Source: Verticillium longisporum
Taxonomy: Eukaryota > Ascomycota > Sordariomycetes > Glomerellales > Plectosphaerellaceae
Length of the DNA: 64,000 bases
Direction: 5' to 3'
Assembly (NCBI GenBank): GCA_019188255.1
Contig: JAETXT010000004.1
Coordinates: forward strand, 310,001 to 374,000
Shown here in pieces: positions 12,561 to 25,086 of the stretch. Position 1 is the stretch's first letter. Every line of letters begins with the position of its first letter. Both the position numbers and the translations under genes were made by a program. The notes below the pieces were generated by a model that ran no database searches, was not told the origin of the DNA, and saw only the letters and a program-made list of their open reading frames with translations.

Positions 12561-14900
12561 CTAGCTTACGGCAAGCTCTCTGATAAATTGCGGCGTCATG
12601 TTAGAGAAGAGGTCGGGGTTCAGGATCGTTGTCCGGGCAATAGCTGAATAAAACTCCCCGAGATCTGTCATCTTTTGACCGTCATATTCGTACCATTCGG
12701 CACCTTTGCGAGGATACCGATTGCACCGTTGACCCAGGTATGTTGCCATGATCTCGAACGCGCAGATAGTAAGCTGTTCGCCCTCGATGCGCCGATCAAT
12801 TGGTGCTTGCGCTGCGATGATGTTCGCGACTTTTCTCAGCTGTTGATACTCTATCCACCTGTCGAAAAGTCTTGCTAGTAGAGGAAAATCCTTTTTATCT
12901 TCGGATACAGACTGGAAAATGAGTACTAGTCTGTGGACTGGATAATGAGTAATAGAATGGATAATGAGTAATAGACCGGACAAGGAGGGATGGACTGGAC
13001 GACGAGGGACGAACCGGACAAGGAGGGATGGACTGGACGACGGGGGACGAACCGGACAAGGAGGGATGGACTGGACGACGGGGGACGAACCGGACAAGGA
13101 GGGATGGACTGGACGACGAGGGACGGACCGGACAATGAGCAACCGACCAATGCGCCACAGGCGACCACCCATCCGGTTTTCTGTTGCTGTGTTGTCCGTT
13201 GCCGTCAGCAGGATGTCGTTGTGAAAAGTATTGTGATAATTCACACCAAAGATGGAAGGCCTGCTGCTGGTGATGAACACATCGGCCTTGGAGTCTGATA
13301 TGTTACTTCGATTGATAGCATCCTCGCCCTCGAAATTTTGTGGGGGCTCTTGCTGCTCAAGGCTTTCTCGAGTCTACGTTGATCGTTCTGTAGTGTGGTC
13401 AGCTCGCGTGTTCAATGAGAGGGGTTGAAGCTTGTAGCCCAAGGTGAAGGAACATCTGAGGCACTTACTGCGTAGCCAGGGGTGTTGTTCACAATGACCA
13501 ACAGCCGTTCATTCGTCTTCTGACAACGTAGTGCCATCCCCAACGTGAAGGCGTACTTGGGTGATTTGTTCATCACGTACCGCATTATCTCCAGCCGATC
13601 TGACGGGAACGAAAACTCGTCCGTTGGGCGAGTATGGTAAAAGTACAAGTGGAGACCCCCCGTGTGGTCGTTCAGGGCCACGCGCTTCATCTCAGCGACA
13701 CCGGCCGCTGTCTCCGGTCTCCGCTTTTCTGCCTCTGCGGCCCTCTTCCGCGCTTGCGAGCTTGTCAGAGGACCTTGAGACTCAATAGGTTGCCCCAATT
13801 CGACATCGGCAGTCGTGACGGTCTTCTTGCCCTTGTCAGAGTGCATCCCATCAGGCTTCATGACATTGTACATGGCCTCCATGTCCCCCAGAAGTTTCAT
13901 GCATCTGACCGATGGATGTGTCAGGATCTGATTCCGAACATCCGTGCCAATAAGCATGGCACGTCTGTACATACCAGGGTGTATCATCATCCCTGAAGAC
14001 CCTGTGACCGATCCACGGCCAGTGTGCTGTGCCATCTTTGACATGGCGGGCGTCATCATGTTCTCATGTAACGAGCTCAACACGGCCCTCACAACAGGCC
14101 TTCGGTCCGCTCGCATCCCCAACTCAACACGGCATACCTCGATAGGAGGAATGCCATCCCCAGGGTGACAGATTTGACCATCTGGGAGTGTGAGCGGATC
14201 CAACATGCCCTGGCGTATTTGTAAGATGTCCATCATGCGGCCCACAGCCATGCGGGCAAAGTCAATACCACACTTGACAACGTCACCAAAGGATTCCACG
14301 AGCTTTGGATTCAGCAAGAACAAGGGAATGTGCTGGTCCTTCAGGGCCTTCACATATTCATCATGCCTTTTCCCAGCTCCCAGGGTCTTATTCTGGTTTT
14401 GCCATTTGGCGGAACCAAAACTCATAAGGCGCGCAAGATCGATCTTCTCCCAGGTGTTATTGTCGCGTTCTGGATCAGTTAAAAGCTTGCTAACAACCTC
14501 GGGAGGCAAAAAACATCTGTGGCTGGATTTCTGTACCGGCCGGGTTGAAGCGGAATGGCCAAGACTGTTGCCAGATCATGTCTGCATAGCCAAGGAAGTC
14601 CCGAGTAGAATTCAGCAAAGGAGTGGCGGTAATGAAAAAGTGTAGCGTCTTTATCGAGTTGGGTGGCCAGTTGGTGCCGCTTGGAAGAGACGTTCTTGAC
14701 CTGATGACACTCATCTGCCAAAAGTCAATGAAACTGTCCGCCCTTGAAGGCCAACTCGTGATGCTGGCCCTCGTAGCTCTTCGGCATGGAACCCCGTGTT
14801 CTCTTTTTGCCAGCGAAGGTATCTTCTACCTCTTCAAGGGCCTGAGTCTCCTCGTCGACATTGAATGTAGTCAGCTACGCTAGCTCGTGGATTCGTCATT
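12561..14900 (-). pseudogene. Broken SNF2-type helicase gene
   Basis: Read on the minus strand, helicase motifs appear in order but in several frames. Near 14720 is the Walker B/motif II sequence LLADECHQVKN, with an in-frame TGA three codons before it. Near 14630 is the motif III region FITATPLLNS, in another frame. A 365-codon open middle part occupies 13412..14509. A plausible intron lies at 13468..13374 (GTAAGT...GTAG). Motifs V-VI follow near 13250 (FGVNYHN and GGRLWRIGR, matching the QxxGRxxRxGQ region of SNF2 helicases). A 38-base minisatellite then interrupts the frame, after which about 115 conserved-looking residues follow. Intact relatives are ATP-driven DNA translocases. A stop, at least one frameshift and the minisatellite make a functional product unlikely. 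The Walker A motif was not found; the acidic region at 14880-14960 may be its N-terminal part. Confidence 0.7.
12978..13129. repeat. 38-base minisatellite, four copies
   Basis: Four nearly perfect head-to-tail copies start at 12978, 13016, 13054 and 13092. Each begins GGACAAGGAGGGATGGACTG; they differ at an A/G position near base 28. Because 38 is not a multiple of three, each copy shifts the reading frame. Related shorter blocks (GGATAATGAGTAATAGA) lie just to the left at 12938-12975. It sits immediately after helicase motif VI of the minus-strand helicase remnant. Confidence 0.95.
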
Positions 14901-17110
14901 CTGCTCAGGGTTGTCAAAGGCATCAGAGTCATCCGAGATGCCATCATTCGTTTCGTGCTCTGAAGAAAAAGCCTGTTGAAAAGACTGCTGATTTGGTATT
15001 CGGAACAAAGGAGGGTTTTATAATGTGAGAGAAAAGTCGACGGAGGCAACTTGGCTCCTGAAGCTTCTTGGAGAAAACTTTTCTGTGGCACGAGTTAGGG
15101 TGCCTTCCTGAGAAAAAAGTATGGTCGTCCAGAATTCTGAGTCACCTGATTATGAGTCATTGCGTGAGTCTGGGAAGGAGACACCAAAGCCTGTGAGCAA
15201 GGCGCCGCCTGACATGTCTTACCCGAAGGTAGTGCTGTCCAGGCAAGAGCCTCTCGATCTGAATGCTTCCGTGTCTGGAGTGAGAGATGCCCCGCAGTCA
15301 GGTGATATAAGGTAGATAGCTAGGTCGGCTTCGCAACGGCGAGTAGAATGGCCTGCCTGTGTGTGTTGAAATTTATACGCCGAAGTGGCCAGGACTGTGA
15401 GTGGGATTGTGTTGTAACCATGTAATAATAGTCTCGGTGGAATCAGTGGCCATGGTAGAAAGTGCTGGGGCGATGGAGCACAGAGCACGTATAATGTGTT
15501 CAACATCGCAATGGCCAGTCGTGTCCTTGTTCGTTTCGCGAGGAAATCACGTTGAGGAACTGCGTGATCGCCGGTCTGAAGATTGGCATCTCAAAAAGAA
15601 AATATACCACGTTATTCCTGGACTTGCTGCTTTGATGAACCACATAGTTGACGATAGTCGTTCAGGCGCAATGAGGTGTCGCTCTTTATAGGAGGAGGAG
15701 GAGCGGGTCGGGTGGTTTGTCGTGAAGCAAATGTCAGTGGGAGTTTGCCGCCGAAAGCTGGCGACGAACAAACTCCGCCATGCCACTTTAGGCAACAGGG
15801 AAATGCGAAAATTCTATTTTTTCATATGTGGTATATGAATTCACTTCTCTCGCGCAGCTAGCTGGGCAGCCATTTGTCTGGCAAGTATCTACTTCTTCGC
15901 TCCGACACACTAGTCGGATGATCATGATTTAGCTAGAAGTCACCTGCAAGGTAGCCGCTCGTGATAGGATCATTAATTCCTCTGAGCACCGGCGTCATGA
16001 TTAACAGAGGCCATTTTACACTTGACAAACAAGTTTGACCAGCAAGCGACGTGTTTTCGCGGCGCGGTTTTCCCGCTTCAGCATTGTTAGCGAGCGAACA
16101 TCTAGCGATCTAAATGGCAGAACCATTCCTGCACAAGAAATGGGTGCTGATTTGACATGTCCTCTAGCAAGTAACTTATGTTTCACACAAATACAAGCAA
16201 CGCTATTGGCTCAGCACACGAGTTTCATACATCTTAACCAACGGCAGCGAAGTTCCCGGCCGGGCTCGTGCTAATTCGTCAGTCGAACCACGGGCTTCTG
16301 ACTTCCTCTACGTACGCCTTAGATACACACTATATAAGTGTCACTCTGTCATGGGTATCTATAATTCAAGACTCGTAGCCGTAGTGCATCACTGGTATTG
16401 ACGAGGTACATGTCGACGAGTAATGGCATACCTCAGCTCAAGGATATCAGACCCAGCATACACATTTCCTCATGAGATCTTGTATTCAGTGAATGGTAGT
16501 GGAAAGATTTTGCGAACGAAGGGGGGGAGATTTACATACAAGCTCAGTTGGCTGACCAGGTCAAAAATTAGGTACGATATTCCATCAATTCGAAACAACA
16601 ATTCGCAGCTGTTGCTATCCGCCACGCCTTGTACTAGACTCGTACCCGAAAGGTGAACCCGTTGGATGGTACATTGGCTATCCCACCTGGAATGGTAACA
16701 TTAAGAAGGCTGGTGGGTAAAGGAACTCGATCACACTTTTTCTCGGGCAAGCCGTGTTAGACTCATTACCTTGTAGTATACGAAATCAATCTCTTCACCT
16801 TCAGCGCTTCACCCGACTGATTACTGTAGAAAGTGGTATTTCTCTCGTACAAATTCCATCATCCTCCGCCTGAATTCCTCATTTTCTCCATGACCCTTGA
16901 GGTCCAGTCAGGAGAGAAGGTGTCAAGGAGTCTTATGCAACGAGTGAAGGGATCAACTGCTGGTCTCTTGGGGGCAGCTAGGAAGATAGAATAATCGATG
17001 TCCTCCTCTAAACCTTAGTCCTCTAAGCTTCCTTATAACTATTCCCTCGCTGCGCTCGGTCCCCTCTACTTGGTTCCTACGATCAAACCTCAGGCGATCC
17101 CCTGTTGGTT
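14901..17110. other. 2.2-kb stretch with no supported gene
   Basis: Short open frames on both strands show no domain, no start context and no splice pairs that would extend them. The left end, up to about 15100, may still include the decayed N-terminal part of the helicase remnant. Nothing else stands out. Confidence 0.55.
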
Positions 17111-17963
17111 TCATACCTCTCTCAGGTCCTGACAGAAGGCTACCCAGAAATCAGCAATGTCATAGAAACCAAGGAGGCATGCTTCCGATTCTCCGCTGAG
17201 GCCGAAATCGTTCCTTGTGTTTACAAATAGGACAGGTGTCACCAGGTAGGTTTTAAGGGAGATATTGTCCACAGAGTGTCCTTCTCCTGCGTGAAAATGA
17301 CCTGGACTACTCAGACCTTCGTGGATGTTTGAAAAGTAGAACATGCGGATCACGGCTTCAACCACCCGCAACTGGCCTGTACGCACTGCTGAGTGCAAAG
17401 CCGTGTTGCCTTCGCGATTTTGATGTGTCAAAAGCACATGAGCAGCAAGTTCTCGATAGAACGACGACTCAATATTGCGGCCGAATGTTTCGAAAATACC
17501 ATAGAGGCCGTCCATATTGCCAGTGTTCACTATGGCGTGTAGTATCAAGTCGCCACTATCTCGGTCAATGACCAGATGGCAACCCTTTTGTGTTTCACAG
17601 TGGTGTTGACGCGCGCCGTTGAAACGAATGGGGTAATCGCTTCGGCCTAACTTCCATTTGTACAAAGTCCCTGGCTTCTGAGGGAGAGAAAGGCCGACAT
17701 TCTTGGCCTTTCATTGAGGATTGGCCCATGAACCTCGTGATGATATTGATGGCTATGGGTATTGTTGGTTCCGCGATGCTTGGACTGATGTCCTCGTAGG
17801 ACTCGCCGAGTTCAGGGCGATCAACCTGACTTGGGCGGCCCTCGACCTCGTCCGAACCGGAGGAGCTGGCATCGCTCGAACTACTGACATAGTTGACACA
17901 TTCGATCTCTTCGTTTTCAAGAACGGCCTGTTCGGTTTCTCTGGATTGGGCATGTTGACACAA
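17111..17963 (-). CDS. Ankyrin-repeat protein fragment
   Basis: On the minus strand, 17111..17665 contains a clear ankyrin repeat, NREGNTALHSAVRTGQLRVV, and a second degenerate one near the end (FVNTRNDFG...EACLLGFYDIADF). Ankyrin repeats are helical protein-binding modules. A second frame, up to 17963, encodes a serine- and acid-rich stretch. It can be joined through an intron whose acceptor is the pyrimidine-rich TTTCTCTCCCTCAG ending near 17675, giving KPGTLYKWKLGRSDYPIRFNG at the junction. The matching donor is not certain, and no ATG opens the upstream frame, so the model is incomplete at its 5' end. It is a partial gene or a fragment; function unknown. Confidence 0.45.
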
Positions 17964-18453
17964 GAAGAGGTGGAACGAACTCTTCTCTCAAGGTCAGCCG
18001 ATATCGGGCTGGCTCGATTCTCCTTGGGAGCACAGAATGCTGCGATGTTCATCGAACCACAGACCACCAATCCAGAAGGGTTGCGTCTTTTTCTCAAGCC
18101 CGTCGCTGATTGCGAACATCTTTGACTTTGTTGGGCCTATGTTAGTTCACCAACTATGGTTTCGCGTCATCCCATCGGTCGTGGGGGACATGACTTGCGT
18201 GCCTTTCCATGAGATTATGTTCCATGAGTTTATTGTTTTAACCGATCATCAGCCGCGCGCCCCCAGTATATTGCCAGCGTCTGTGCGTTGTGATTAGACC
18301 CAATAGTCAGCTCGATTGATACCCAATGGTCAGGCGACATCCCCCCATCCGCGGTTGTCGCCATCGAAATGTCCAATCTCCCTTATCTTCATTCTTCTCC
18401 AGCCCGATTTCGTCTGTTTCCAGATTCACTCCGCACCACAGCATGGGCACAGC

Positions 18454-19373
18454 ATGGGCCAGTCCATTTCCATTGGAGCCTTGTTCCCATTAAGACTACG
18501 CCTCTGGCTCGGCAGTGTGCTCTTTCGCCCCCTCGGCCTAAAGACTTTCAGAGTAAGCTGGCGTCGTGTCATCAAGGGGCCATGCGACCCTCCTGAGATT
18601 GAGGCTATGCGATACATCGCCACGCACACAGAAATCCCAGTCCCTCAGATCTACGCTATTCATACCGAGAACTGTTGTATCTATATTGAGATGGCGTATA
18701 TCCAAGGCGATGCCTTAGATACCACCTGGGCTGACCTTTCAACGAACGAGAGGAACACCATCTTTGCAGACATCAAACAGTACGTCTCTTCTCTTCGGGA
18801 GCTTCAGCCCCCTCGCAAGATATCGTCTGCTCGGCTTCTCATAATCCCGCCTATGACTGCCGTATCGGATTTCAATTCTTTGGTCCCATGACCCATGACG
18901 AATTTCATTCTTTGACGCGAAAGCACTTACTTATGGACGACGTCAAAGCCGGTGCTCTCGGCCGAGAAGTGGCCACAACGCATACGGGTCGCTATCGCAC
19001 TTATTTTACGCATGCGGACCTAGCCCCGAGAAATATTATTGTGCGTCACGGGCGAGTTGCTGCCATCATCGACTGGGGGTTTGCAGGATGGTATCCAGAG
19101 TACTGGGAGTTCACGAAGGCGCACTATAATTTCTTCTCCGAAGATTGGGAGGAGTATCTGTCAATTGCTCTCCCCGCCTACAACACGGAGCTCTTAGCCG
19201 AACAGACCCTCTGGAGAATGCTGCCGGAACCGGGTGCAGCATCCACATCCTTGTTCCGCGATGGAACCAGCTTTTCGCACAAAGGTTCACAGCCTTATGA
19301 AGCCTGGCTGGCTGCTAGAAAAGGTCGTCAGCAGGCAGACTTGTGGTCTTTGGCTCTAATTCCGAGGAATTGA
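18454..19373 (+). CDS. APH/choline-kinase-fold phosphotransferase with one frame break
   Basis: The two frames 18454..18812 and about 18810..19373 together give about 306 residues, the usual length of fungal members of this family. Visible motifs are the ATP-lobe stretch IPVPQIYAIHT, the EMAYIQG hinge, the catalytic loop THADLAPRNIIV (HxDxxxxN) and the metal-binding IIDWGFAGWYPEYWE. The family transfers phosphate from ATP to small hydroxyl compounds; the fungal substrate is generally unknown. The frame changes at a CCCCC run at 18808..18812. Restoring one C puts SASHNPAYDCRIG and the rest in phase. Because both halves are well conserved, an assembly error is as likely as true inactivation. 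The start at MGQSISIG is chosen because family similarity begins about there; an in-frame ATG also exists at 18316. Confidence 0.65.
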
Positions 19374-20813
19374 CACATGTATCTCTTCTCTCCTAAGCGT
19401 AGTCGGCTTCAAGCCTTGCATGGTGTGGAATCATGAACACACTCCCCTCATCCGCTTGTCTGGCTCGCCTAATGGTGTGCGAGAAACTTATTCTCGTAGA
19501 CGACATTCGAGCGTTCCGATTTGCAAACCCCTGTGGTTGAGGGAGACAAAGTCCACAACCGTGTAGCAGTTAGCAACGCTGGGCCTCGATTTTGAAAATG
19601 AGAGAATCTGAGACGAACTAGAACTTCAACCGAGGGCCGGGGCCGATCATTGCGGGATTGAAGTCGACTCTGGACTGGAGACACCGGATAGCTTGCCCGC
19701 ATCGAGCACTGGCTGGGCAGCGGATACATCTGCCGGCAAAAGGCAGGTTCAAGACAATATGTTATGATGCATGCTTTAAGTCTATTTCGGGTACGGTAAG
19801 CCTTCCTATCGAAGTTTCGATTGTCCGAATGGTTAACGGCATACATCTGGAAACAACTTCGACAGGCTTCTGCGAACCAACACTACCCGACATGTCGGCT
19901 TCAGAGTTTTGAGAAATCGATAAGAGCAACTACATCATGAAGAAGTTGCAATAGAGGATAGCCCTTTCAGTTTAATAACTCTCTGAATCTCAGCCAGTTC
20001 TCTTCATGGGCAGGGTGGAATCGCCAAGGATGGTACGTTGGCACATGTGAACAAGGCAGCCTCACGACAAGGAGGCCTTGCCACTTGAGTGCCAGAATGA
20101 AAGTGCTAGCATCATTTTCATAGTATGGGTAAACTCCTCACAAGATTCCAGGTATCAACAGCTCAGATCGGTAGGTGGCATTGACGTGGACATGGTAGGA
20201 CCATCAGCCAAGAGATAGCTACACATTAGTCGGTAAGGTTCATGTACGCCGACTTGCTCCGGAACCAGCCCGAACTCTCACGGCCCTAACGCACCAACCT
20301 TAGCCTAACCTGCCAAATACCGAGACTTTTCGCCGTACTGCGAAGCTTGTCCGGTGATCTTCACACCCAACCCCGGGCATTGACCTCAATGAGTTTCACA
20401 CCCTTCGATGCTGCACAAAGTGCACATGCTTTTGATTGGCATATACCACTGGAAATGAGGGCCTAATCGCCAAGCCAGTAGCCTACCCTGCGAGCCCAGA
20501 TGGTCAGCCGGCCGGATGGTCGTTCCGCGAGGATCGGAAGTCTCCGTCGCACTGAGGTTATGCGGACAACGAACCGCTAGCTGGAGTTTCATGTTCTTCA
20601 AGCTCAGGATTGCTAATGACAAGACACAGAAGGTACGTCGGCGTTTGTTTTCTGACCATGTCTCACGACATCTACAGTCTGGCAAAAGGGGCAGTCGCCG
20701 TGCTTGGCCTTAGCTGCAGTTGCGAATCACTGTCGATGTCATCAGACCAAACATACGGACTTGATGCAGCACCCTCACAGGAAGCAAAATCTGAAATGTC
20801 CATCTGTCTATCG
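19374..20813. other. Intergenic stretch, no gene seen
   Basis: About 1.4 kb between two convergent genes. No open frame carries a recognisable domain and I found no RNA gene or notable repeat. Confidence 0.6.
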
Positions 20814-22604
20814 TCAACTTTTGATTAGCCGGACGTAGCCCACGTATGCAACTCCCACAAAGCTTCCCGTGACCAGAAGCCCAAGCACCGTCAAGTCCCA
20901 ATTCCTTGCTTTCCATACCGACATTCTAGAGTCCGCCGTTTGCAGATGCATTGGCCTTCTCCGCCTCACCATCATGAGTTTATCACCCTCGTCCGCCGGT
21001 GGGACCTTGCTGAATATGGCATCGAACATAACCTCCTCGATCAAATCCGCACCGTATTCCTTCTTCCTCGACGAAACACGCGCAATGTGCTTCATGCGTT
21101 GTATGTCACGTGAGAATACACCACCTTCATCCGCCAATATGGTTCGCGCCTTTTGAAGCACCTCTTCGCCAGTGAAAGCCGCTTTGTCGAGGTACATGCC
21201 AATGCCTGCCTCCTGCACGCGAAGTCCGTTGAGAAGCTGGTCGAAAAAGAAGCCCAGAACCAGCATCGGCGTTCCGTGATATGCGGCTTCGTTGACGCTG
21301 CTGCCACCGCCGTGCGTCATGAAGAGGATCGTCTCAGGTCGGTCGAGGATGGCGCGCTGGGGCGCAAACGGCGTGAAGAGCCATGCGCGGTTCTTGTTGT
21401 CAAGAAGCTCGCCGACGCGGACGTCGCTGCCTTTGGCAATACAATGAGCTCGGTTGAATTGGGTGCGCTGCGCGTCTTTTGCGACCCAGATGATGCCGTC
21501 GATGAGGCCTTCTTCGAGCAAGGACGAAAGCGCAAGGAGGAGACGCTGTAGATACTCGGGAGGCACCAGGACATGAGTGCCGAAAGAGATGAAAACTACG
21601 CGGTGGTGTGACGCGAAGAGGGCCTCCAGTTTGTCGTCCAGGGAGGGATACTCGTCAGCGAGAATGGGCCCTACAGCCGCCATCAGGGGCGGCAAGTCTT
21701 TTGGTGTCTCCAGTCCCCAGAATGAGTTGACCAAGACGAGGTAGTTTGGCTTGTTTACCGTGAAAAGCGAGTACGTGACGCCAGCTGCCCGTCGCATGTT
21801 ACGAATGAACCAAAAGTACGGAATCAACGCCGAGATGGTCCGCAGTGGACGGAAGGCCGCACGGACACGCGTCCATAGTGATGCATGCTCGCTGCTCAAG
21901 GCATCGATTTGTAGCCCTGGTATCCCGGGGATGTACGGGGCGCCGGCCATGCCGTATGGCATCTGAGGCCAAAGAGTCGCGACGGGGATGCCGAATTGGT
22001 GCTGAATGTCTCGCACGGCGTCGACAAAGAAATCGGCTACAATCATGTCTGGTCTCGAAACTTGAATCACCTCTTTCAGCGACTGGTAGTCGGATGCCCA
22101 GAACGCGTCGACGGTGAATTTCGGCAGGAAATAGTCTCGGTAATCTCGTCTGGCGTCTGTTTGTTGCATGTGGAGGTAGTGGGCGGCTTCTTTTTCCGCC
22201 GTCATGGGATCGCCCATGGTGTGCGTCCGAGAGATGAAAGAGTAATCTGGCGAGTTCACCCACTTTTCCTGTCCCCGGTGAGTTGCGAATTCGACTCGAT
22301 GGCCTCTCCTGGCCAAGATGCGGCCCAGTTCCAATACAGGTGCTGTGAGTCAGTTAGAAGGTTTTTGATCGCGGTTGAGCGGTACTGCTTTGAGGCGTGA
22401 GAACCAACCGGCATGTGTCAGGCCTCCAGTGCCAGACACCACAAGCACCTTTGCCGAAGAACCATGCTGTCCAGAGAAAACCTCAGTAGGAGCTTGAATC
22501 AAGTCGCCATCCTCCGGAGAGTGACCATGCATGTTTTCCTTGCTTGACACAGCTGGGTTGCTGATCCAGCTGCCCAGCCCGACATCGCGCGAGTCCAAGG
22601 ACAT
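20814..22604 (-). CDS. UDP-glycosyltransferase (GT1) with C-terminal membrane anchor
   Basis: Two exons, 22604..22409 and 22342..20814, joined across a 66-base intron (GTTGGT...CTGACTCACAG), give about 574 residues. The N-terminal half has the glycan-acceptor fold, with VLVVSGTGGLTHA split by the intron and LGRILARRGHRVEFATH. The C-terminal half has the donor-binding UGT signature around FAPQRAILDRPETILFMTHG and GGSSVNEAAYHGTPML. After a basic stretch (MMVRRRRP) a single hydrophobic segment, LTVLGLLVTGSFVGVAYVGY, ends the protein, so it is probably anchored in the ER or another membrane. It should transfer a sugar from a UDP-sugar to a lipophilic acceptor such as a sterol, xenobiotic or secondary metabolite; the acceptor is unknown. 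The first ATG that keeps the N-terminus short is used; an upstream in-frame extension exists without support. Confidence 0.85.
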
Positions 22605-23604
22605 CTCGCAGTCTCGCTGCTTTTGCCTTGGTTTGACGAGACAAAAGATCTGTGTGGGAATTGGGTTCCTGGTGCGTAGTCCAGTCAACGATGTTGTGAC
22701 AACCGCGAAGTCGGTGATAGGAACGGCGACCAAATGCCAATCAACCAGCACGATTCTTGGCTTACAATCTGCGCGAGTTCATCATGAAACGATGGCTTGG
22801 GCCTTTGATGGATGCTGCTCAGAAGGTGGCGTCTACTTCGCGTCACGGCCAGTGATGAGTTTGCGCATCATCTTGAATACCACGGTTCCCAGCTTTGCAT
22901 CCTCGGCATGGCCTGATTGATGTCCAAGAACGAAGTCATGATGGCATGATTCACCATCTCGGAACACCAGCTCCAAGGAGGAATGGGTGAGGTGGTCTGT
23001 GCTGAATGCCCGCCCTTTTCGGTTCTGCCGCCTTCACTGCCAGACAGACAGTACACATGTTCATTCACTTCACCTGGGCATTTCTGACGGTACAAGATCT
23101 TGGTGGTGGCATTCGCTTGGTCAGTGGCATTCACTCGGTCAGTGGCATTCACTCGGTCAGTACCAATATTAGGGGATTTCCTAGGACAGTGGTTAGGATG
23201 GTGGTATTTGGGATATCTGGGATCCACAGCTCTCAGGAGCACGTGAACCACGGCTCACGTGATCGGTGAAGCAGACGGGTATATCTGACTCACGTAGGTA
23301 GCGGTAACGCAGAGATAGAGAAAATCAAGAATCAACCATCACAAGCCTTATATCAGATACCCTACCTATTCAGAGCTCGCAAGCACAGCAGAAGCACTGG
23401 ATTGGGGTTCACATAAGCAGTGAAGCCCTCTCAACAACGGCTTCACTTCTTCCTATCAACGATACTATTATCGCCTTTTCGACCTAGGCTGAGTGGAAAA
23501 CTCTACCTAAAACCGGCGGTCCAACTACTGAGCAAACGCTACGGCACAACGCCAAATCTCGGCATAACGCTAGATCCGCAAACTGCTGTACTCTCTAGCC
23601 CACA
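22605..23604. other. Intergenic stretch with an 18-base repeat
   Basis: About 1 kb upstream of the glycosyltransferase, which should include its promoter. It carries the 18-base tandem repeat listed at 23108. From about 23330 to 23600 it may contain 5' sequence of the truncated retroelement that follows, but I could not identify an LTR end or primer-binding site. Confidence 0.5.
23108..23161. repeat. 18-base tandem repeat, three copies
   Basis: Three copies of GGCATTCACTCGGTCAGT (the first with two changes) follow each other exactly. Eighteen is a multiple of three, so the minus strand reads as repeated ATDRVN, but no gene is evident there. Confidence 0.9.
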
Positions 23605-23931
23605 ATGGCTACACAGCTTTATTATCAGGGCGAACGGCTACTCGGCAAATCGAATTACCGCTCCTGGAAGCTTAGCGTCATTGCCTTCCTCGAACGCGCG
23701 CACTGCGATGAATTCCTCAGTGCCTCTATTCCCCCCCCGGCCGACGCAGCAGACAGGGAGGTATGGAGGGACAAGAAGGCGGTGGCAATGAGCACTCTTG
23801 GCGTCTCAATCCACTCTAGCCTATATGATCGCATCGAAGCCACAGGTTGGGACATGGCTGATCGAGACCCCTTCAACCTGTGGAGTGCAGTTTCTCAAGT
23901 TTTCCAGGCACCGGCCTGCCCTGTAGAATAG
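23605..23931 (+). mobile_element. Truncated Ty1/copia-type gag
   Basis: A 108-residue frame begins MATQLYYQGERLLGKSNYRS and continues WKLSVIAFLERAHCDEFL. This is the gag-polyprotein N-terminus of copia-like retrotransposons (L.G.NY..W...), with the downstream LWSAVSQVF as usual. It stops at TAG after VFQAPACPVE. The same frame stays open to about 24190 with a weak gag-like composition. No zinc knuckle, protease, integrase or reverse transcriptase follows within the next kilobase, so the copy is truncated. Its base composition is normal and it retains CA and TG dinucleotides, unlike the mutated retroelements after 54.6 kb. Confidence 0.7.
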
Positions 23932-25086
23932 CTACAGAATACACACCTCTCCTCCGCACTTGAACCCCTACAGCGCAGGACGCTCAATGGCCTAGCAGTC
24001 AGCGATCAGGGCAGCGCTCATGATACTAGCAGTATGCCAGACGTGGCTCGTGTGTTGGCCTGCCAGATTAGAAGTTTTGGGTCATTGGGAGCAGTGGTCC
24101 AGCAGCAGAGGCTAATGCTGACCGCCTTGTTATGGAGCCTGGTACTTGAGGTGATGGAGGAAAGCGGGCCTCAGTTATGGTACATATAGACTGCTCGGTC
24201 TAAATGTGTTTCTGGATGCGACGAGCTTACTATGGGTAGCATTCCTTGATCTCAAGCTGACATCCAGCAGTATACTGTCGTGTAGTCATTATGAGCCATG
24301 CAAGAGGCAGCAGGTTCATTGAAGTTTGTGCATGCTCTTGAAGCGGTGGTCAACCAGGCACCTCGACGTACGGTGAGGGGGGCTTTCAATAAACGCAGTA
24401 CCTTCACGTCGGCCTGTATCTGCAGTCTTCTCGCTCCGTCCATTTTCGCAAAGCTGGACATGTCAATTTCTGTCCAGTATTTAGCCGCTCGTTCCAATCG
24501 TACACACCAAACACGCGAGCACAGCTACTGCAATCACGCTAGCAAATCTCGCTTCCATGCGCCAGATTGCAGGATGATCTTGAATTCATGATTTCCGTAT
24601 GCATGCCTGACATCCGTAACATTGTACCAAATAGCATATATTAAGAGACAAAATTGTGAGACACGAAGCATATGCTTCGCGCGTTTACCCTTGATGTCTT
24701 TAGTTGTTTCTTCATCTATCATGGATCTTACTTCCGATTTGCAGCCCCTGACTCCTTGTCTATTCCGCCTGGTAGCAGCTCTGAAGCCGCCATCGGTATC
24801 TAGAAGCTCGAGAGCCAAAGCGTAAGCGTCGGCCAGACATGCTCTGTTTTACACATCAGGCACAAGGCAGCAACAATGTCTCGGAGTGTATCATGAAATC
24901 GTGTCATTGCTCAAAGGCAGTTCTAATGCTGCATGCAAACAGCCGGATCTAAAAACCCATGACCGTCTACCCGTCAATGTTCGCCATCGCTAAGCCCCCC
25001 CATTATATGTGTATGATTCGTTTAAATGTTGAAAGCACCCCGTGTAAAACTCCGGCAGTCGTCATAATGCATCGTCAAGAAGCTTC
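23932..25086. other. Retroelement remnant and intergenic sequence
   Basis: To about 24190 the sequence may be decayed gag continuation. After that I see no coding frame. The right end should be the 3' flank of the FucP-like permease. Confidence 0.45.

Noticed and set aside
14479..14721. An independent small gene containing the DECH box
   Set aside because: It is one frame of the helicase remnant; motif III continues in the neighbouring frame after a one-base shift.
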